64,000 bases of DNA from Sulfurirhabdus sp043759595 (GTDB taxonomy: Bacteria; Pseudomonadota; Gammaproteobacteria; Burkholderiales; SMCO01), in assembly GCA_043759595.1 (NCBI GenBank), contig JAYVLG010000031.1, positions 1-64,000 on the forward strand. Direction: 5' to 3'. The position numbers were made by a program, and so were the translations under genes. Within the stretch, counting starts at the first letter, position 1. The number at the start of each line of letters is the position of its first letter. A model generated the notes under the pieces. The model did not search any database, was not told the origin of the DNA, and was given only the letters and a program-made list of their open reading frames with translations. Of this stretch, positions 8,655 to 17,087 are shown piece by piece.

Positions 8655-9115
8655 CAACTCTGGTACTGGGTATCGGTAATACATTGTTAAGCGACGAAGG
8701 CGTGGGCGTGCATGTCATTTCTCAATTACAGGCTTCGGGTAACCTTCCCGATGATGTCACGTTGATGGACGGCGGCACACTGAGTTTCATCCTGGCGGGG
8801 TCTATCGAAGACGCAGAAAATCTTATTGTAATCGATGCAGCTGACTTACAATGTGCACCGGGTACAGTGCAGATATTCATTGGTGAGGATATGGACCGCT
8901 TCCTGGGTGCGAATCGCAAGTTCAGTGTTCACGAAGTTGGGCTGCTGGATTTGATGGCAGTCGCCCATCTGGCAGGCCATTTACCAGCACGACGCGCTTT
9001 AATCGGTATTCAACCTCACCTGTTAGGCTGGGGCGATGCGCCCAGCCCGGCGGTAGCGGCAGCTATTCCGCAAGCATGCCATATGGCACTCAATTTAATT
9101 GGAGAATGGCAATAA
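8651..9115 (+). CDS. [NiFe]-hydrogenase maturation endopeptidase
   Basis: This HybD/HyaD/HupD-type protease removes the C-terminal extension of the large subunit after nickel insertion. The 154-residue protein has the LGIGNTLLSDEGVG opening and nickel-sensing residues Glu16, Asp62 and His94, as in HybD. Its substrate should be the large subunit encoded at 12698-14473, which keeps a 15-residue tail. It overlaps the cytochrome gene by 4 bases. Confidence 0.92.
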   Translation: MTTLVLGIGNTLLSDEGVGVHVISQLQASGNLPDDVTLMDGGTLSFILAGSIEDAENLIVIDAADLQCAPGTVQIFIGEDMDRFLGANRKFSVHEVGLLDLMAVAHLAGHLPARRALIGIQPHLLGWGDAPSPAVAAAIPQACHMALNLIGEWQ

Positions 9116-9116
9116 A

Positions 9117-9548
9117 ATGAGCAAACTGGATGAGATTGGCATCAAAATAGTCAGTGAACCCCAAGAAACCGGACAATCTGGCAATGCAGTAGCAATTCTA
9201 TATGAACTCGCTGAAATGCTGGATGAATTGATCGAAAAGGGAGAAAGCGGCGCGATCGATTTACAAGGCATCCCCCTCACCCCCGGCGACTACGAGTTAC
9301 TGCGAGAAGTGCTAGCTGAAGGCGAAGTACACGCCACAATCGATGCCATCGGGCCTACCGAAGTTCGGGAAACCATGTTCCCTGGAGTCTGGTGGATTAC
9401 TCACTATAATGTAGAAGGTGACATCATGGCGGATGTGATTGAGGTCGGCTTTGTACCTGAGATCCTGCAAAGCCATCCCGATGATGTCAGTGAATCGAGC
9501 GAAAGGTTGAAAGCGTATTTACAGGAAGCTGCCGCAATCAATACTTAA
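9117..9548 (+). CDS. HupH/HyaF C-terminal-domain hydrogenase assembly protein
   Basis: The 143-residue protein matches the C-terminal domain of HupH/HyaF: PLTPGDYELLREVLAEGEV, then a WWITHYN strand, then DVIEVGFVPEIL. HupH-type proteins act in maturation of the hydrogenase small subunit. The ATG at 9117, just after the stop of the endopeptidase gene, is preferred to an in-frame TTG 18 bases earlier. A GGAG motif lies upstream. The protein is much shorter than full-length HyaF (about 280 residues), so only one domain is present. Confidence 0.8.
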   Translation: MSKLDEIGIKIVSEPQETGQSGNAVAILYELAEMLDELIEKGESGAIDLQGIPLTPGDYELLREVLAEGEVHATIDAIGPTEVRETMFPGVWWITHYNVEGDIMADVIEVGFVPEILQSHPDDVSESSERLKAYLQEAAAINT

Positions 9549-9621
9549 AGAATAATCGCTTTAAGTAATCATGTAGCGGGCATAGCCATATAGAAGCGAG
9601 TTTCTTCTGCGGGAGTAGCAT

Positions 9622-10677
9622 ATGTCGATTCAGGATAATCTTGGCGTCAGTCTTACAAAACGTGGCATAAGCCGGCGTTCCTTCCTCAAGTTCTGTACTG
9701 CAATGGCATCCATGATGGCACTGCCCCCATCGGCGGCTTACGCAATGGCAGAGACACTCGCTAAAACCAGACGCCAGTCGGTTATCTGGCTTTCATTTCA
9801 GGAGTGTACCGGTTGCACTGAATCCCTTACCCGCTCGCACTCCCCGACGCTGGAAGGATTGATCTTTGACATTATTTCACTCGACTATCATCACACATTG
9901 CAAGCTGCATCCGGTACAGCAGCAGAAGCAGCTCGCGAACAAGCGATGAAAGACAATTACGGCAAGTACATTTTGATCGTAGATGGCTCTATCCCTACCT
10001 TGCATGGTGGCGTTTACTCCACCATCGCCGGGATAAGCAATCTGGACATGCTGAAAGAAACAGCCAAAGGTGCTGCCGCCATTGTGGCGGTGGGTACTTG
10101 CGCAACCTATGGCGGGATCCCCAAGGCCAACCCAAATCCAACCGGTGCGGTTTCCGTATCTGACGTTATCAAAGACACACCCATTATCAACGTCTCAGGC
10201 TGCCCGCCTATTCCAACGGTCATTACGGGTGTTTTGGCGCACGTGCTGACTTTCGGTATTCCTGAACTGGATGAACATGGCCGCCCCAAAGCATTCTATG
10301 GAAATACCATTCATGACCGATGCTACCGTCGTCCATTCTATGATCAGGGAAAATTTGCCAAAACTTTTGATGATGAAGGCGCGCGCAATGGCTGGTGTCT
10401 TTATGAGCTGGGTTGTAAAGGTCCAACCACCTACAACGCCTGCGCAACTGAAAAATGGAACGAAGGCACCAGCTTCCCTATTCAGTCAGGACATGGGTGT
10501 CTGGGCTGCTCTGAACCGGATTTCTGGGATAAAGGCAGCTTTTACAAGCCCCTTTCTGCCAGCACTTGGAACAGCACTGAAACCCTCGCAGTGGCAGCAG
10601 TTGGTGGCTTAGCAGTTGGCGCAATTGCCGCAGTGGTTACCCGGAGCAGACAAGATAAAATCACAGAGAGCAAATAG
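9622..10677 (+). CDS. hynS: Uptake [NiFe]-hydrogenase small subunit (Isp-type)
   Basis: The 351-residue iron-sulfur subunit passes electrons from the active site to Isp1/Isp2. It starts with a Tat signal (RRSFLKF, residues 18-24). The proximal cluster ligands begin with ECTGCTES (Cys62, Cys65) and include GTCATYGG and the GCPP motif. The distal cluster has NTIHDRC and GWCLYELGCKGP, and the medial cluster has NACATEKW and GHGCLGCSE. The ECTGC form lacks the extra cysteines of oxygen-tolerant group 1d enzymes, so standard oxygen-sensitive chemistry is expected. A C-terminal hydrophobic helix (about 325-342) anchors it. Order small subunit-Isp1-Isp2-large subunit marks group 1e. Confidence 0.93.
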   Translation: MSIQDNLGVSLTKRGISRRSFLKFCTAMASMMALPPSAAYAMAETLAKTRRQSVIWLSFQECTGCTESLTRSHSPTLEGLIFDIISLDYHHTLQAASGTAAEAAREQAMKDNYGKYILIVDGSIPTLHGGVYSTIAGISNLDMLKETAKGAAAIVAVGTCATYGGIPKANPNPTGAVSVSDVIKDTPIINVSGCPPIPTVITGVLAHVLTFGIPELDEHGRPKAFYGNTIHDRCYRRPFYDQGKFAKTFDDEGARNGWCLYELGCKGPTTYNACATEKWNEGTSFPIQSGHGCLGCSEPDFWDKGSFYKPLSASTWNSTETLAVAAVGGLAVGAIAAVVTRSRQDKITESK

Positions 10678-10679
10678 CC

Positions 10680-11333
10680 ATGGATTTACTTTCATTTGCT
10701 CGCGGACCGGCACTTTACTGGTCTCTCGCCATTTTAATTTTCGGGATGCTTTGGCGGCTAACAGGTATCCTGCTGCAAAAACGCAAACCAGATTTTTCTG
10801 AACCACGCAGCACCGCCACCTGGATGGGTGCGCTGAAACTGATTGTGATACGCTCCTGGCCCCACAAAGAATTCGCATCTCGTACTGCATTTACTGTCAC
10901 AGTCAGCTATTTGTTCCACATCGGTCTGGCCATTATTGTATTCGGCTTTTTACCCCATATTGTATTTTTAAAAGATGTCTTCGGAATTTCCTGGCCCAGC
11001 TTACCCAATAGCGTGATTTATTTTGCCGGTGCCCTGACCATCGGCGCACTGATTGCAGTGATGGTCAGGCGACTGGTCAATCCGGTTCTAAAGCTCATCT
11101 CCAACTTCGACGATTACTTCAGCTGGTTTGTTACTATTACACCCGTATTCACAGGCCTGCTTGCTGCGGCACATCTGGGAGCACGCTACGAAACACTGCT
11201 GGCTATTCATATTCTGTCTATAGAACTGCTCTTCATATGGTTCCCCTTTGGCAAATTAATGCATGCCACACTGGTTTTTGTATCTCGCGGTACAACAGGC
11301 GCACTTTTCGCGCGTAAAGGAGCGCAACTATGA
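10680..11333 (+). CDS. isp1: Isp1: NarI-like cytochrome b of the hydrogenase complex
   Basis: The 217-residue protein has about five transmembrane helices and resembles the gamma subunit of nitrate reductase (NarI) and DsrM. Transmembrane histidines suited to haem b binding are seen in SYLFHIGL, AAAHLGA and LAIHILS. In Isp-type hydrogenases it links the periplasmic enzyme to the quinone pool or to Isp2. The gene starts two bases after the small subunit gene and its stop overlaps the isp2 start by 4 bases. Confidence 0.9.
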   Translation: MDLLSFARGPALYWSLAILIFGMLWRLTGILLQKRKPDFSEPRSTATWMGALKLIVIRSWPHKEFASRTAFTVTVSYLFHIGLAIIVFGFLPHIVFLKDVFGISWPSLPNSVIYFAGALTIGALIAVMVRRLVNPVLKLISNFDDYFSWFVTITPVFTGLLAAAHLGARYETLLAIHILSIELLFIWFPFGKLMHATLVFVSRGTTGALFARKGAQL

Positions 11334-12691
11334 GCAATGCTGACGTGAATATCAAGCATCCTCTGGAACTCGATAAACCGCGTTTCTCAATTAAAAAACC
11401 AGAAATCCGGTACGACAAGCAAGGTGACCTGACAGATGATGCGCGGGTGCAAACCGCACTCAAACACTTCGTGAAGGATTTTGGAGCAGTGGCTGCAACG
11501 TATATGGAATCTTGCATCCATTGCGGCATGTGCGCCGATGCCTGCCATTTTTACGAAGCCACAAAAGACCCCAAATATACGCCCATATGGAAACTGGAAC
11601 CTTTCAAGCAAGCCTATAAAAGAGAAGCCAGCCCCTTTGCCTTCTTTTATCGCGCACTCAACCTCAAACGCAAAGTCACGGTTAAGGAACTGGAAGAGTG
11701 GCAAGAACTGATTTATGACTCTTGCACCATGTGCGGCCGTTGCACCCTGATCTGCCCTATGGCGATCGACATCTCTTCACTGGTGGGCATGGCGCGACAT
11801 GGTATGTTTCAGGCCGGGCTGGTTCCCCACGAATTATGGGCTGTAGCCGAACGTGCTGAACGCGAAGGCAGCCCGCTGGGCGCCAATGCCGATGTATTCA
11901 AGGACCGCTGTGAATGGCTGGCGGATGATCACGAAGTCACTATTCCGGTAGACAAGGAAAAAGCCGACATCCTTGTCAGCATGTCCTCCATTGAAATCAT
12001 GAAATTTCCGGAATCTATTGTGGCCACCGCCAAAGTCCTTAATCACATGGGGCTTAACTGGACTTTCCGAACCGATGGCTACGAAGCCACCAACTTCGGC
12101 ATGCTGTCCGGCAATAGCCAGTGGCAAAAAGACATGAGCATGAAGCTCATCAATGCTGCCATTGCCTGCGGTGCACAACTGCTGATCCTGCCGGAGTGTG
12201 GACACGCATACGGGGCAATGCGCTGGAATGGCGCCAACATATATGGTAAACCCTTGCCTTTCAAAGTCAGGCATATATCAGAGTTTCTAGCCGAAAACAT
12301 TCAAAATGGCAAAATCAAGGTCAAAAAAATTGACAAATCACTCACGTTCCACGACCCCTGCCAGGTATCACGTCGCGGTGGCGCCACGCAGGCACCACGG
12401 GATGTGCTGGCCGGACTGGGAGTGGAGCTTCGGGAAATGGAAGACACCAAAGGCATGAACTGGTGTTGTGGCGGTGGAGGTGGCGTTGTCACCATCCATC
12501 GTGCTGATGCAATCCGATATCAGGCATTCCAGATCAAGATGAAACAAGTAGACAATACCGGCGCAGAAATTTTAGCCACCAGTTGCTCCAACTGCCGTCA
12601 GACTTTTGATGACAGTCAGGCGCACTTCCATTGGGACAAGACCATGCAAAGCTTGCTGGAACTTGTTGCAGATAATCTGGTAGAGGAATAA
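11330..12691 (+). CDS. isp2: Isp2: HdrD/DsrK-like iron-sulfur protein
   Basis: The 453-residue cytoplasmic protein has two [4Fe-4S] ferredoxin motifs (Cys62/65/68/72 and Cys132/135/138/142). Two CCG-type domains follow, with DPCQVSRRGG, NWCCGGGGGV and a late TSCSNCRQTF. These are the features of heterodisulfide reductase HdrD and of DsrK. With Isp1 it forms the membrane electron-transfer module of group 1e hydrogenases, reported in purple sulfur bacteria such as Thiocapsa and linked there to sulfur metabolism. The final acceptor here is not known. Confidence 0.92.
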   Translation: MSNADVNIKHPLELDKPRFSIKKPEIRYDKQGDLTDDARVQTALKHFVKDFGAVAATYMESCIHCGMCADACHFYEATKDPKYTPIWKLEPFKQAYKREASPFAFFYRALNLKRKVTVKELEEWQELIYDSCTMCGRCTLICPMAIDISSLVGMARHGMFQAGLVPHELWAVAERAEREGSPLGANADVFKDRCEWLADDHEVTIPVDKEKADILVSMSSIEIMKFPESIVATAKVLNHMGLNWTFRTDGYEATNFGMLSGNSQWQKDMSMKLINAAIACGAQLLILPECGHAYGAMRWNGANIYGKPLPFKVRHISEFLAENIQNGKIKVKKIDKSLTFHDPCQVSRRGGATQAPRDVLAGLGVELREMEDTKGMNWCCGGGGGVVTIHRADAIRYQAFQIKMKQVDNTGAEILATSCSNCRQTFDDSQAHFHWDKTMQSLLELVADNLVEE

Positions 12692-12697
12692 ATCAGC

Positions 12698-14473
12698 ATG
12701 ACCGCACAAACAGTCGTAGTCGATCCTATCACCCGCATTGAAGGCCATTTACGCATCGAGGCGGAAACCAACGACCAGGGAGAAATCACCCGAGCTTCCA
12801 GCGCCGGCACCATGGTACGAGGGATAGAGATTATTTTGCGAGGCAGAGACCCGCGCGATGCATGGGCTTTCGCACAGCGCATATGCGGCGTGTGCACACT
12901 GGTGCATGGCATCGCGTCTGTTCGTGCTGTTGAAGATGCGCTGAAATATCCTATTCCCCCCAACGCCCAGCTCATCCGCAACCTGATGATTGCGGCCCAA
13001 TACGTGCACGATCATGTCATGCATTTCTACCATCTGCATGCTCTGGATTGGGTAGATGTAGTCTCTGCGTTGAAAGCGGACCCCAAACAGACATCCGAAC
13101 TGGCACAAAGCATCTCCAGCTACGCAAAATCGTCCCCCGGTTATTTTGCGGACATGCAGAAAAAAATTAAAGGCTTTGTGGAATCAGGCCAACTGGGAAT
13201 TTTCACCAATGGCTACTGGGGTCACCCGGCCTACAAGCTACCACCAGAAGCCAATCTCATGGCGGTGGCGCACTATCTTGAAGCCTTGTCATGGCAGCGC
13301 GATGTTGCAAAATTACACACCATTTTCGGCGGAAAAAACCCCCATCCCAACTTTCTGGTAGGCGGGGTACCCTGTGCGATCAGCATACACCCGGAACACG
13401 AAGGGCAAGGCAAGGGCCCCCATTATCGCGGCGGAGGAGAAGCTGCGACCAGCCTCAACATGGTTGGTCTGGAAATGGTTAAAAACATCATCAATAAAAT
13501 GCGCGATTTTGTTGATCAGGTCTATGTTCCAGACACTTTAGCCATTGCAGGTTTCTACAAAGACTGGGCATTTCAGGGCGAAGGCATCGGCAATTTCATG
13601 ACTTACGGCGATTTCCCTGAAAAAGGCATGTCCGATCCCGCCAGCTACCTGATCCCTTCCGGTGTGATTCTGAACCGAGACCTGTCAGTCATACACCCTG
13701 TGGATTTAAATGCCGACGACCAGATTCAAGAATTCGTCGCTCACTCCTGGTACGACTATAGCGGCGGTAAAGACAAAGGCCTGCACCCCTATAAAGGCGA
13801 AACCACCTTAAATTACACTGGCCCCAAGCCCCCTTACCAGAATCTGGAAACAGACAAATCCTACTCCTGGATGAAATCTCCGCGCTGGAAAGGCCACGCG
13901 ATGGAAGTCGGACCACTGGCACGGGTACTGATGCTATACGCAAATGGACACGCCCAGACCAAAGAACTCGTCGGCATGACCCTGAAAAAACTGGATTTGC
14001 CTGTTGAGGGGCTCTACTCCACGTTAGGCAGAACCGCCGCACGCACGCTGGAAACCAAAATTATTGTTGACGCCATGCAAACCTGGTACGACAACCTCAT
14101 TACCAACATCAAAGCGGGAGATATCAAAACCTTCAACGAAAAACAATGGGACCCTTCCACCTGGCCAAAAACAGCCAAAGGCGTAGGTTACATGGAAGCT
14201 CCTCGTGGCGCGCTAGCACACTGGATTGTGATCAAAGACACCAAAATCGACAACTACCAGGCAGTCGTCCCTTCCACATGGAATGCCGGGCCACGTGATG
14301 ACCAAGGCAAAGATGGCCCCTATGAAGCCGCACTCAAAGGACACAAACTGTACGACCTCAAACAACCGATCGAAATTTTACGCACCATCCACAGCTTTGA
14401 TCCCTGCATTGCCTGTGCTGTGCATGTGGTAGATCCGGACGGGGAGGAATTGATTAAAGTGAAAATACGGTAA
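12698..14473 (+). CDS. hynL: Uptake [NiFe]-hydrogenase large subunit (Isp-type)
   Basis: The 591-residue catalytic subunit binds the Ni-Fe centre through RICGVC (Cys63, Cys66) and DPCIACAVH (Cys570, Cys573). It has the family opening DPITRIEGHLRIE. A 15-residue C-terminal extension after His576 is the expected substrate of the endopeptidase at 8651. It is the last gene of the operon. No clear intrinsic terminator was seen in the 237 bases before the convergent SelO gene. Confidence 0.95.
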   Translation: MTAQTVVVDPITRIEGHLRIEAETNDQGEITRASSAGTMVRGIEIILRGRDPRDAWAFAQRICGVCTLVHGIASVRAVEDALKYPIPPNAQLIRNLMIAAQYVHDHVMHFYHLHALDWVDVVSALKADPKQTSELAQSISSYAKSSPGYFADMQKKIKGFVESGQLGIFTNGYWGHPAYKLPPEANLMAVAHYLEALSWQRDVAKLHTIFGGKNPHPNFLVGGVPCAISIHPEHEGQGKGPHYRGGGEAATSLNMVGLEMVKNIINKMRDFVDQVYVPDTLAIAGFYKDWAFQGEGIGNFMTYGDFPEKGMSDPASYLIPSGVILNRDLSVIHPVDLNADDQIQEFVAHSWYDYSGGKDKGLHPYKGETTLNYTGPKPPYQNLETDKSYSWMKSPRWKGHAMEVGPLARVLMLYANGHAQTKELVGMTLKKLDLPVEGLYSTLGRTAARTLETKIIVDAMQTWYDNLITNIKAGDIKTFNEKQWDPSTWPKTAKGVGYMEAPRGALAHWIVIKDTKIDNYQAVVPSTWNAGPRDDQGKDGPYEAALKGHKLYDLKQPIEILRTIHSFDPCIACAVHVVDPDGEELIKVKIR

Positions 14474-14710
14474 TTCTGACCAAAAAATATCAGTTCATTT
14501 TAGTGGGTAATCTACTGGTCTGTTTTGTGCAATCAAGATACTCAGCTTTGCATCCTGAAGAGAGCTTCAGACTCATTCAAATCATTCGCTCCAGCCGATT
14601 GAGGTCATACAACAAATCTGATAGAACCAACTATTCTGGTTACTGTATAGGCTACAAGGCAGCGCAACTCTTTTTCGCCAGCCTCCTTCGCGCCTGAATC
14701 TTTCCCTCCC

Positions 14711-16459
14711 CTACGACGAACAACTGCAGTGCGAAGTGCCCCCCAAGTCAAAGAATTCCTCCTCTTTCTTCTTGTAATATAGCGCTGCCACTGTCTCTGA
14801 CTGTTCGCCGTACGGATCGGCCAGAACATCGTGCAACCTCTGCACCAGGCTGTAATCCCCGGCGTCCGTGGCGCTTCGATAGGCCTCTACCATCATCCAC
14901 TCCCTCGGAATGTACTTAGGGTTGACCCGCTTCATTGCTGCCGACACCTCCGCCGGATCGCGACCCTCTTGTTCCAGTGCCGCGTGCCACTTCTGCAGCC
15001 ACATTGCCCAACGTGTTTCCATTTCAACGCTGTTTTGAGCATATGCCCCACGTGTCTCGTAGAACCCCAAACGCAAAGCTGCCACATCCTTGGGCAGGCT
15101 CGATAGCTCCCGCCAGAAGATCGTATAATCCACCGGCGTTTCTGCCATAAGCTGATGAAGCTCCGCGAAAAGTTCCATGCGAAACTTGCAAAGGCCCATC
15201 TTTTCCGCCCACATGCGATGCATTTCGTGGTTCATGATCTCCGGCAGAGTATCCACAATCTCCCCCAGCTTCTGAATCGCGTTCGTGTCCTGCCCCAGTA
15301 GCGGCGCCACGGCCTTGCAGAACATCTGAAAATTTGTCGCAGCGGCCATCGGCTGGTTCATAAAGGAAAAGTGCTCTCCACCGCCGATCCACATCTGAAA
15401 CATCGGGTCATACGCTTCCAAGAAACCAAAAGGCCCGTAATCCAGCGTCCATCCCCCTACCGCGCAGTTGTCGCTGTTGAAGTTTCCCTGGCAATATCCT
15501 ACCCGAATCCAATGGGCGGCCAACTGAGACAAGCGAACACCGAACGCCTGCGCGACGGCTAAGACTTTGTCAGTAAGCGTCGCATCAGTGCCGTTTAACT
15601 GAACAGCAACATCAGGGTACTCTCGTTCGAGCGTATGCAGGAAGATCGCCTCGAGCTCCGCGAGGGCATTCGGGTGCTCGTTTTTCCTCGCCCGCCGCCC
15701 GAACAGTTCAAGCTGCCCGACGCGGAGGAAGGAAGGCGCAGCGCGCGTCGTGATAGCGGCCGGCTCTTCCACCATGCGGTCCGGCTCTTCGGTTTTGGCA
15801 CCAGGGGAATACCAGGGACGCGAAACAGTTTCGCTTTGAGAGACAAAAAGGCAGAGAGCACGGGATGTCGGCACCCCCATCGCCGCCATCGCTTCCGACG
15901 CAAGAAACTCACGAATACTGGACCGCAGCACCGCACGGCCGTCGCCACCGCGGCAATATGGAGTCGTTCCGCCGCCCTTGAGCTGAAACTCCCAGCGATG
16001 ACCGTTAGAGAGCAGCACCTCAAGCACGGAGATGGCGCGCCCGTCCCCGTAACCGTTGCCGTTTTTGAAGGGGCAGTTATGAACCATCTCTTGCCCGTAG
16101 ATGCTGAGAGCGTATCCGCTCGCCCAGCCACTGGCTCGCGCATGGGGAGACGCGGCATCGACGTTTGCTGCACCCACGGCAACTGTCGGATTGCCAGTGA
16201 AGAATTGCATAAAGGAATCTTCACTGGCTGCGCTTTCGGACAAGTTCAGCTCACGGAAGAAACTTCGGCTGTGGATAACGTAGCGGGGGTTCGGCAGAGG
16301 CGTCGGAAGAACCTCAACATAGTGGCCAGACTTGACCTGGCGAAGCGTCTTGTTTGGAGCGTGACGGGCCTGCTCGGGATCGGCAGTGAGAGATCGAAGC
16401 AGCGAATAGTCTGCACATTGGAGAAACGCAGTAAAGGAGAGCGGTACGGGAGCATCCAT
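14711..16459 (-). CDS. selO: SelO family protein adenylyltransferase (YdiU)
   Basis: The 582-residue pseudokinase-fold protein attaches AMP to proteins and is linked to redox stress. The nucleotide-binding motif QLKGGGTTPYCRGGDGRAVL followed by RSSIREFLASEAM, the GNFNSDN segment and the Cys-rich end (SHCSCSS), where eukaryotic SelO has selenocysteine, identify it. The start is set at 16459, because the alignable protein begins at MDAPVPLSFTAF; an upstream in-frame ATG at 16540 adds 27 unlikely residues. Base composition is GC-richer than the hydrogenase genes next to it, which suggests a different origin. Confidence 0.87.
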   Translation of the reverse strand: MDAPVPLSFTAFLQCADYSLLRSLTADPEQARHAPNKTLRQVKSGHYVEVLPTPLPNPRYVIHSRSFFRELNLSESAASEDSFMQFFTGNPTVAVGAANVDAASPHARASGWASGYALSIYGQEMVHNCPFKNGNGYGDGRAISVLEVLLSNGHRWEFQLKGGGTTPYCRGGDGRAVLRSSIREFLASEAMAAMGVPTSRALCLFVSQSETVSRPWYSPGAKTEEPDRMVEEPAAITTRAAPSFLRVGQLELFGRRARKNEHPNALAELEAIFLHTLEREYPDVAVQLNGTDATLTDKVLAVAQAFGVRLSQLAAHWIRVGYCQGNFNSDNCAVGGWTLDYGPFGFLEAYDPMFQMWIGGGEHFSFMNQPMAAATNFQMFCKAVAPLLGQDTNAIQKLGEIVDTLPEIMNHEMHRMWAEKMGLCKFRMELFAELHQLMAETPVDYTIFWRELSSLPKDVAALRLGFYETRGAYAQNSVEMETRWAMWLQKWHAALEQEGRDPAEVSAAMKRVNPKYIPREWMMVEAYRSATDAGDYSLVQRLHDVLADPYGEQSETVAALYYKKKEEEFFDLGGTSHCSCSS

Positions 16460-17029
16460 TTTCTTAAAATCACAAAATATCAAAAAATTAAAATGCGTGT
16501 TATTTGGCTGACAAAAACACGGTAAAAGTGAAGCGATCACAGAACATCAATAGCGGCCAGGCATTTCATCCACAGGAGCCAAATATCAGTTGTAGGGTGC
16601 TGAATCGTTGGCGTTGACTAAACAATGCCTTTGCTAGGAAATGTGCCCAAGGCAGCCACTGTCATATGGCAAGAACCATAGTTTGCTCTGTTCACCAGAG
16701 AAAATCCAGCTTCGCCAAACGTGACTGCGTATTTCATTCCAAACCCGTCATCTAAATCGAAACAAGGTTTGCTAGCTGTTTCAATTCAATTTCGCATCAT
16801 GTAAGGGGGTTATTTTACCGGTCGCCAAAGTGCCAATTTCTGACCTTCACTAATCGGCAACAGATGGCTGGTTGATGCTTAATGCAGACATTCAGGGGTA
16901 AATTGTGAGCAGGTGCCACTAACCAGCGAAGGTGTGCGGCTCTCGAAGACGGCGATTCAACAGACCGTCTTCATTAGGATGGTGTGATTGCAACTTCTTT
17001 ACACCTTTTTTACAGCACAGACTGCAAAA
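16460..17029. other. Non-coding stretch between selO and the kdpD-like gene
   Basis: I see no credible gene, tRNA or mobile-element end here. It should contain the divergent promoters of selO and of the potassium operon. Confidence 0.4.
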
Positions 17030-17057
17030 TTGTCACGACCTTTACGCCAGCTATCCT
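17030..17057 (+). promoter_or_regulatory. Candidate promoter of the kdpDE-like/kup operon
   Basis: TTGTCA (17030-17035) and TATCCT (17052-17057) are spaced by 16 bases, about 30 bases before the first ATG. A second possible -10, TATACT, overlaps at 17057-17062. Confidence 0.35.
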
Positions 17058-17087
17058 ATACTGGGTTTGGTAAATGACTAGGATGCA

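Noticed and set aside
14503..14697. Plus-strand open frame of 64 codons after the hydrogenase operon
   Set aside because: No credible start signal and no similarity to known families.
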